The notes under the pieces are model-generated. The model saw only the letters and a program-made list of their open reading frames with translations. It was not told the origin of the DNA and did no database searches. DNA of 64,000 bases from Girardinichthys multiradiatus (lineage: Eukaryota; Chordata; Actinopteri; Cyprinodontiformes; Goodeidae), in contig NC_061795.1 of assembly GCF_021462225.1 (NCBI RefSeq), positions 186,001-250,000 of the forward strand, given 5' to 3'. The stretch's first letter is position 1; every line of letters begins with the position of its first letter. The position numbers were made by a program, and so were the translations under genes. Positions 58,199-64,000 of the stretch are shown piece after piece.

Positions 58199-59563
58199 CT
58201 TCTGATATTTAACTATAAATTAAGTATGTACCTGGTATAGTACTTTAATCTTGCCCAAAAGTGCAGGGCCAAAACTGTAAAATTTAAGAACTGCTGGGTA
58301 AAAACACAACTCAATTTGGCTTAATATGCTAACCCAGCTCTGTCAGGTATGGATCCAACCAGGTGTGGGTATATTTATTATTACTTAGCACAACAGAGCT
58401 GGGTAATGCATTTGACCTAGCAAACTGAATTAGTTTTTTTCTTGAAAGTATGGGTTAAATTGGCTAATGTGTAATGTTAAGGCTTCCAGAGACTTGGTTG
58501 CAAACAATGCAGAACCTGGATTACTAAACAACTAGTATTTAGATATAAATTAACTCTTTTCAGATCCTTACAGGGTCACGGGGCAGCTGGCTTCCATGCT
58601 AATCTGTCAATAGGTGAGGAGGGGGATACACATTGGACAGGTCGCATCACAGGGCAACACAGAGACACACAGGACAACCAACCATGCATGCACACACTCC
58701 TACATAAGGTCAATCTAGAGTAATAAATTAACCTAACTCATATTTTTGGACTGTGGGAGGAAGATGGAGTACCTGGTGAGAACCCACGTGTGCACAAGGA
58801 GGACATGCAAACTACATGCAGGAAGACCCCAAGCTGGGATTCGATTTCTTTTTATTTGACTTCTTTTTAACCCTATTACCATTCAATACATTGAAGCCTT
58901 ATTTCTGTAGTTACCCTCTTTAACAAAGTCATGTTATTAATACATGCACCTCAGTCTTAGTCAGAACACAGTGGAATAAGCTTCTATCTCTGTTGCTTCT
59001 ATTCCATCTCTCTACAAACTTCCCATCAAGCTGTTTGTTGTTTCTTTTCCTCATTCTGTCTGGGACCCCCGCTGTTCATGGAGATGATGTCATCGTTTTT
59101 TACAGAAGTCCCTATAAAGACCTGCAGAGAAAGTTTGTCAGACTCAGACCACCTGTCTGATCATCTGACAACCCCCCTCCCCCCAAAGGCCCTATTTAAC
59201 CTCTGACCTGTCCCACTGGTGAGCGTTTGCAGAATCCACTGCATGGAGCTGGCCAGCTCCTTGAACAGCTACAGGCGTACAAAAAATTTGACAGATCTGA
59301 AAGTAAAAATAGAAAATAAACATTCAGGAATTAAACAAAAAAAGGTAGTTTTGCCCAAAGATCCCAAAGACTAAACATTTTGTGTTTGTTTGCAAAACAG
59401 ACGGGTGTTTGGTGGCTGCGGTAACTCAGGACTGTTTGAGCGTCTCTGGCCTGGTGGTGTGGAATGTCTGGTTGATGCGTTGGCATGCTGTGTTTGCCAC
59501 AAAACAGATTTGGTTCTTTAACTAATCGGTAGCCTAATCATAAGTAACATCATTAGTAACATC
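58199..59563. other. myo9a intron with a SINE fragment
   Basis: No exon recognised; a decayed SINE lies at 58562-58850. Confidence 0.5.
58562..58850 (-). mobile_element. Degraded tRNA-type SINE
   Basis: It matches in order the SINE at 43621-43979 (gacaggtcgcatcacagggc, gactgtgggaggaagatgga, aactacatgcaggaagaccc) with many changes. The tRNA-like head is lost at the right end. Confidence 0.75.
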
Positions 59564-59565
59564 TA

Positions 59566-60751
59566 CACTGCCTGATAAAAGTCTTCATATCCCTTGATCG
59601 TTCTCACATTGTTGCAACCATAAACGTCAGTGTTTTTAATGGGATTTTATGGATTGGATCAACACAAAATCATGCGTAAATGTGAAGTAGAATGAAACTG
59701 ATACATGATTTTTAAAATGGTTTGCAAATAATAGTCTGATTATAGTGGTGTGCATATGTATACACCCCCTTTATAATGATACCCCTTAATAATCAATTGT
59801 TTCAGAAGTCATTTCATTACTAAACAGTCTACTTGTGTATAATTTAGTCTTAGTATAAATCCAGCTGTTCTATGAAGACCACAGAGGTTTGTTAGAGGAC
59901 ATTAGTGAACAAACTGCATCATGAAGACCAGTACAAGGAGAAAGTTCTGGAGAAATTGAAATCAGGGTTTGGTTATAAAACAACATTTTAAACTTGTAGT
60001 TATCTTGGAAGCATGGATAGGATTTGGCCCAAATTCAAACATACCAAAACAGGGCTGAGGGTAAGAAGGGCATTAATAAGAGAAGCAGCCTAGAGGCTCA
60101 TGGTTACTCTGGAGGAGCCGTGGGGGTTGACAGCTCAAATGAGGGAACACTGGTCATGAGAGACCAAAACTGAAGCTTTTTAGCATATGTGCTAAGTGCT
60201 CTTTGACAGAAAACCAATGCTGTGAGGAGGCTTTTGTTTTTTTAGTAGGAAAAGGGAAACTGGTAAGCATTGATAGGTGGATGGATGGAGCAACACAGGA
60301 CAATCCTGGAAGAAAACCTGTGTGAGGCTGCAAAAGACTAGAGACCAGGACACAGGTCCACTTCCCAGCAGGACAAAGATGCTAATCATAGAGCCAGAGC
60401 TACAATGCCATTTTCAGATCCAATTGGGCGTTTGTGGCAAGACCTGAAAACTGACGTTAACAGGTGTTCTCCATCCAAGAGAGATATACTGTTCGGCCTT
60501 AACTGCAGCCAACAGTGGTGTTACAATGTATTGACTCGGGGGATGAATACAAATGCACAGCAAACTTACCAGACTTTGTTTTGATGAAAACTTATTAAAC
60601 CATGTTTTATTTTCCTTGCACTTTACCAGAAATCACTACTTTGTGTTGCTCTATCACATACAATCCCAATCAAATGTACATACTGTCTGGAAATGTAATA
60701 TGAAAAAATGTGAAAAAGTTTGAGGGGTGTGAATATTGTGGCAGAACACTG
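59566..60751 (+). mobile_element. Old degenerate Tc1-like element (family C), uninterrupted
   Basis: The left end CACTGCCTGATAAAAGTCTT follows TA; the right end ggggtgtgaatattgtggca then gaacactg is its imperfect inverse. The internal blocks are in the same order as in the split element at 3110-7526, which confirms that the two halves there were once one element. No reading frame survives. Confidence 0.8.
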
Positions 60752-60755
60752 TGGA

Positions 60756-61808
60756 TGATGTAGACCTGATGTTCATACCTGTTGACATGATCTCAGTTTG
60801 ATCCATTAATAAGCAGTGAATGAGCAGTAAATTGGGCTCCTTGCCTTAAACTTGCAACACAAATGTTGTAACTGACATTAAAGTGCACCATACTTTCATT
60901 TATAAAAAACCAGAATAACAGACTCTGTCTTTTTGTTTAACTCAAGAATCTCTTGTATTTTTCAGCCTCTTTTTTTTAACCCCAAATAGCTAAAGTTTTG
61001 GTTTTCAACCAAAGTATTCCCTTGAGGCTGCCAAAAATGATCTCTGTATTTTCTCAACTTCCATCAATGTATCACATTGTGCCGTTTTGGGGGCTGAGGT
61101 CGAAAATAACCGGCAGCTATAAAACTAATCTTTCCTGGGTTCTGCTGTAGCACCAGAAGCCTCAGCAGTCCTTTGTTGCAATTGGAGAAGCTAACCAGAG
61201 AACATTCCCGAGTTGTTATAGGCCAAAGGACAACAATGGAGAGGGAGCGTGTTGGGGAGTAAAGTGTAGAAAAGGCCCTTCCCGAGTGTGGATTATAGGT
61301 TCCTGTATCTTCCATCGCCGGCCGGTTGCTGTGGTATGTGCTAATTACAGCCTGAGAGAGGCTCGCTGTTGTGAGCAGAGAGAAGCTGGCCGAGCAGAGT
61401 GCCTGAATAGACGCACTGTATAAGGACACTTCCTGAATTCTTACACCACCCAGTCAACATTATTTAGTGATGGCACCACTCCTCCATCTCAACCTTAGTA
61501 ACAAAGACTGTATAATAAAGAGAGTCTCATGATTGCCCGGGGAATGTGCTCGTGTTCACCATCCAGGGTTTCCCCCTCTGTGGAGCTGTGGCTTGCTGCT
61601 CCTCTGCTGAAATGAACTATGGAAATTACATGTTTTGCTTGACATCATGACATGCTGGTTCAGCCATGTGCTGTCAGGCTCCACAGTCTGATCGATTCAT
61701 TGCTGATAGTAGTAAATGTTAAACAGGATTGCTTGTCTAACACTACCGGTGTTGATTTTTGTCTTTTTCTGCCTCTGCTCTTCTGTCTTTCCATTGTCTC
61801 GACACCAG
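60756..61808 (+). other. myo9a intron end; GC-rich block 61080-61440
   Basis: A relatively GC-rich, non-repetitive block at about 61080-61440 has a 121-codon minus-strand open frame (61064-61429) with no recognisable domain. The last 60 bp form the polypyrimidine tract for the exon at 61812. Confidence 0.45.
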
Positions 61809-61811
61809 CAG

Positions 61812-61909
61812 GACTGTTTCACTGTAGAGGGAGAAGACCTGAAGCATGACTTCGAACGGCTGCAGCTGGCCATGGAGATGGTCGGATTCCTACCTGCCAC
61901 ACGCAAACA
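61812..61909 (+). CDS. myo9a: myo9a coding exon after a NAGNAG acceptor
   Basis: The exon reads [20 protein letters not shown] and then [13 protein letters not shown], typical of the myosin IX motor. It ends after two bases of a Gln codon at a gtaaga donor (61910). The acceptor is doubled: caccag then cag, so splicing may occur at 61808 (adding one Gln before Asp) or at 61811 (no added Gln). Both choices keep the frame because the upstream 54-nt exon ends in phase 0. A long pyrimidine-rich tract precedes the acceptor. The coordinates given use the shorter form; the longer form starts at 61809. Confidence 0.95.
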
Positions 61910-62107
61910 GTAAGACAGCCCAGACAGAGATGAAGTGTAACCTTGACCCTGCAGCCTGTTAGAATAATAAATCAACCTGTAAACCTCCTGCATGCTTGTG
62001 TCACTTTATTTATGGCCTCCCCTCGGCATAAGCTGATAACTCAGCAGACTGGTGGCTGGGAAGGATCTGCACATGAAAGCGATAACAAAAGGCGTATTTC
62101 TTGTCAG

Positions 62108-62234
62108 GATTTTCTCCCTGCTGTCTGCCATCCTGCACCTGGGGAACATCCGTTACAAGAAGAAGACCTACAGGGATGACTCCATCGACATCTGTAACCC
62201 GGAGGTGCTGCCCATCGTCTCCGAGCTGCTGGAG
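62108..62234 (+). CDS. myo9a: myo9a coding exon, SAILHLGN helix
   Basis: A 127-nt exon after a short 198-bp intron. Acceptor tttcttgtcag ends at 62107 and donor gtgagc begins at 62235. Its first base completes the Gln codon; 42 codons follow, starting IFSLLSAILHLGNIRYKKKT and ending ELLE. IFSLLSAILHLGN is the conserved helix in the upper 50-kDa part of the motor. The YRDDSIDICNPEVLPIVSEL stretch is the part that best supports MYO9A over MYO9B, from memory of both proteins. The exon ends in phase 0. The next exon is not found in the remaining 1.77 kb of the window. Confidence 0.95.
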
Positions 62235-62695
62235 GTGAGCTAACTTATGTTCAGCAAAAACATTACTTCATGACATCAGAAAGTCCAGAAAAGATGTTTC
62301 TAAAACATTCGAGATGCACAAGACATTTAACACCCCATAGTGTTGGTAGCATTCAGTTAACTGAAAAGGTTTTACCTCTGCCTTGCTGCTTGAATGTGAT
62401 TTCACCACTTAAAGTTTAGTAAAATTAAAAAAGAAGGCTGATCAGAGCTTGTGTAGACAGCAGAGATGAGGAGGTACTTCAGGTTCCGAAGAGCCATCCA
62501 ACCATCATGAGCTTTCACCAAAAGCTGTTTGTGTTCAGGATATTTTCAGACGCTACTGCAAGACGTGTGGTCTATCACAGCGAACATCTAGCGGATCTTG
62601 GTGTTGCCTTGTTTAAAAGATCAGGTGTTTATTTAAGTTTTTAAAAGGTCATGTTTTTCTGTGCTTTGCAGAAGTAAATTACAGATTACTTTAAA
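62235..62695 (+). other. myo9a intron
   Basis: Intron beginning gtgagc; nothing else recognised. Confidence 0.6.
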
Positions 62696-62699
62696 AGAA

Positions 62700-63785
62700 A
62701 GTTATTTCTCTTTAAGTCAAAACCTGTGTTGAATTTCTCCACCTTTTGTCTTGTTACATCTATGAACTACAATCTGTTTTATTAGGATCTCATAGGATAA
62801 ACCACACACAATGTACTGCATAATTGTGAAGTGGAAGGAAATTAACATATGGTGTTCAAAAACGAAAGAAGGAAACATGTGCTGTGTGTATCTATTCACC
62901 CCTCTGATTTATTCATTTGTAGAGTCGTCCTTGGGATCTCACAGCTGCAAGTGTTTTTGCCTATATGGGCATCTAGAGACTGAATTTTTTTGCCTATTTC
63001 TATTTGCAAAACAGTTTAAGATGAGTCAGACTGGAAGGAGAGCATCTGAGAATATCAGTTTTTACATTTTGCCAAATATTGTCGACTGGATTTATGTTTG
63101 GACTTTGATTAGGCCATTCTAACACAAAATTGGTGTCAATCTCACCTCTTCCATTGTAGCTCTGTCTGTACGTTTAGGGTATTTTTCCAAGTGGAAGGTG
63201 AACATCGGCCCAGGTCCCAAGTCTTTTGCAACCTCTAACAGGTTTTCTTCCAGGTTTACTTAGCTCCAACCATCTTCCATCAGTGCTGAACAATGCTAAA
63301 GAAAAGCAGCCCCAGAGCATCATGCTGCCACCACCATGTGTAACCACTGACATATGTTCAGGGTGATGTGCAGTATTAGTTTTCTACCAAACATAGCATT
63401 TTGCATATATGACAAAAATATTCAGTTTTAGTCTCTAGTGATCTTCTTCCACATATTTGATGTGTCCCTTATGTGGCAAACTGCAAACAGGACTTCTTAT
63501 GGTTTCTTGTTGCCATTCTTCAATATAGGCAACAATGTGTGGAGTGCACCACAAATCTTGGCAGTCAGCAATGTCTCTGACTTGAGCTGTGGATCTCTAC
63601 AGGTCCTCCAGAGTTACCAAGAGCCTCATGGCTGCCTCTCTTAGTAAAGCTCTCCCTGCCCACCCTGGCAGTTTAGGTGGCAGACATGTCTTGGCAGGTT
63701 TTCAGTTGTCCCATACCCTGGACTGAACAGTGCATTTTAAGATGTTCAAAGCTTGGGTGTTTGTTTTATAACCTAGCCCTGCTTG
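62700..63785 (-). mobile_element. Old degenerate Tc1-like element
   Basis: The block agagcatcatgctgccacca at about 63316 is the reverse complement of the transposase region coding HGGGSIML, and the surrounding sequence (cataattgtgaagtggaagg, ccaaatattgtcgactggat) follows the usual order of reversed fish Tc1-like elements. Frames are broken. Boundaries are approximate. Confidence 0.7.
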
Positions 63786-64000
63786 AACATTAAAATTATT
63801 GGCTACATTAACTTAAAATATCAAAGATGTCTGGCGAAAAATATTCTGGTACTTGCAGTTATTCATCACATACCTACTAATTGCTTTATATTCACTTTCA
63901 GTTGCCACAAACAGATAACGGAAAGTCCCAAAGTGCCGGACCAAAATCAGACTGTGTTTAAAGGGGAAACCCACTGTAACTGGTTAGCTTAGCTCATTTT
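63786..64000. other. Intron, nothing recognised
   Basis: The end of the window; no exon or repeat recognised. Confidence 0.5.

Noticed and set aside
61064..61429. A 121-codon minus-strand open frame near the myo9a exon
   Set aside because: No known domain or splice signals; treated as a possible non-coding element.
45886..62234. MYO9B as the identity of the host gene
   Set aside because: The exon at 62108 reads YRDDSIDICNPEVLPIVSEL, which fits my memory of MYO9A, while MYO9B differs strongly there.

Overview
This is eukaryotic, almost certainly teleost fish, genomic DNA. The evidence is: spliced coding exons with GT-AG borders, many degenerate Tc1-like DNA transposons, Rex3 retrotransposons (a fish RTE-type LINE), L2/CR1-like LINE tails, tRNA-derived SINEs with box A/box B promoters, and (TG)n microsatellites. 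There are no bacterial signals such as operons, ribosome binding sites or CRISPR arrays. The species cannot be fixed from the sequence.

The one recognised host gene is on the + strand: six consecutive coding exons of an unconventional myosin IX, best matched to MYO9A. They lie at 45886-45980, 46948-47010, 51968-52067, 54565-54618, 61812-61909 (or from 61809) and 62108-62234. They join in frame without a break (537 nt, 179 codons) and cover the myosin motor from just before switch I ([10 protein letters not shown]) through the SAILHLGN helix. The P-loop exon must lie left of the window and the rest of the motor right of it. All sequence before 45886 is therefore probably one very large myo9a intron of at least 45 kb.

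That intron and the later ones hold the transposons. Family A is a DD34E Tc1-like element of about 1.61 kb with about 200-bp terminal inverted repeats (TIRs). It has five copies: 1118-2489 (broken), 15849-17458, 30040-31646, 36387-37992 and 48868-50477; the last four have full-length open transposase frames. Family B is a 1270-bp element with short TIRs and DD36E spacing, like the Incomer group. It has three copies (3505-6905, 31699-32968, 38400-39669), each broken by stop codons. Rex3 has three 5'-truncated copies (about 27524-28836, 36148-36384, 56895-58198). Older Tc1-like, hAT-like and SINE relics fill much of the rest.

Region by region: 1-9 kb is a nested pile-up (LINE against Tc1, then an old Tc1-like element holding family B, which holds an LTR-like insert, which holds LINE and SINE pieces). 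9-15 kb is mostly unique and contains a possible small antisense three-exon gene (10294-10823). 15-30 kb holds one family A copy, a SINE, an old Tc1 relic and a Rex3. 30-40 kb holds two A/B transposon pairs. 42-48 kb holds a 755-bp segment present twice, once in a myo9a intron and once upstream with a 32-bp flanking duplication. 48-64 kb holds the later myo9a exons among family A, Rex3 and old Tc1 remains.

The most interesting observations are the young family A group, the four-level nest with an LTR-like insert that I cannot name, the template-switch-like duplication, the candidate antisense gene, and a NAGNAG acceptor plus a skippable 54-nt exon in the myosin motor.
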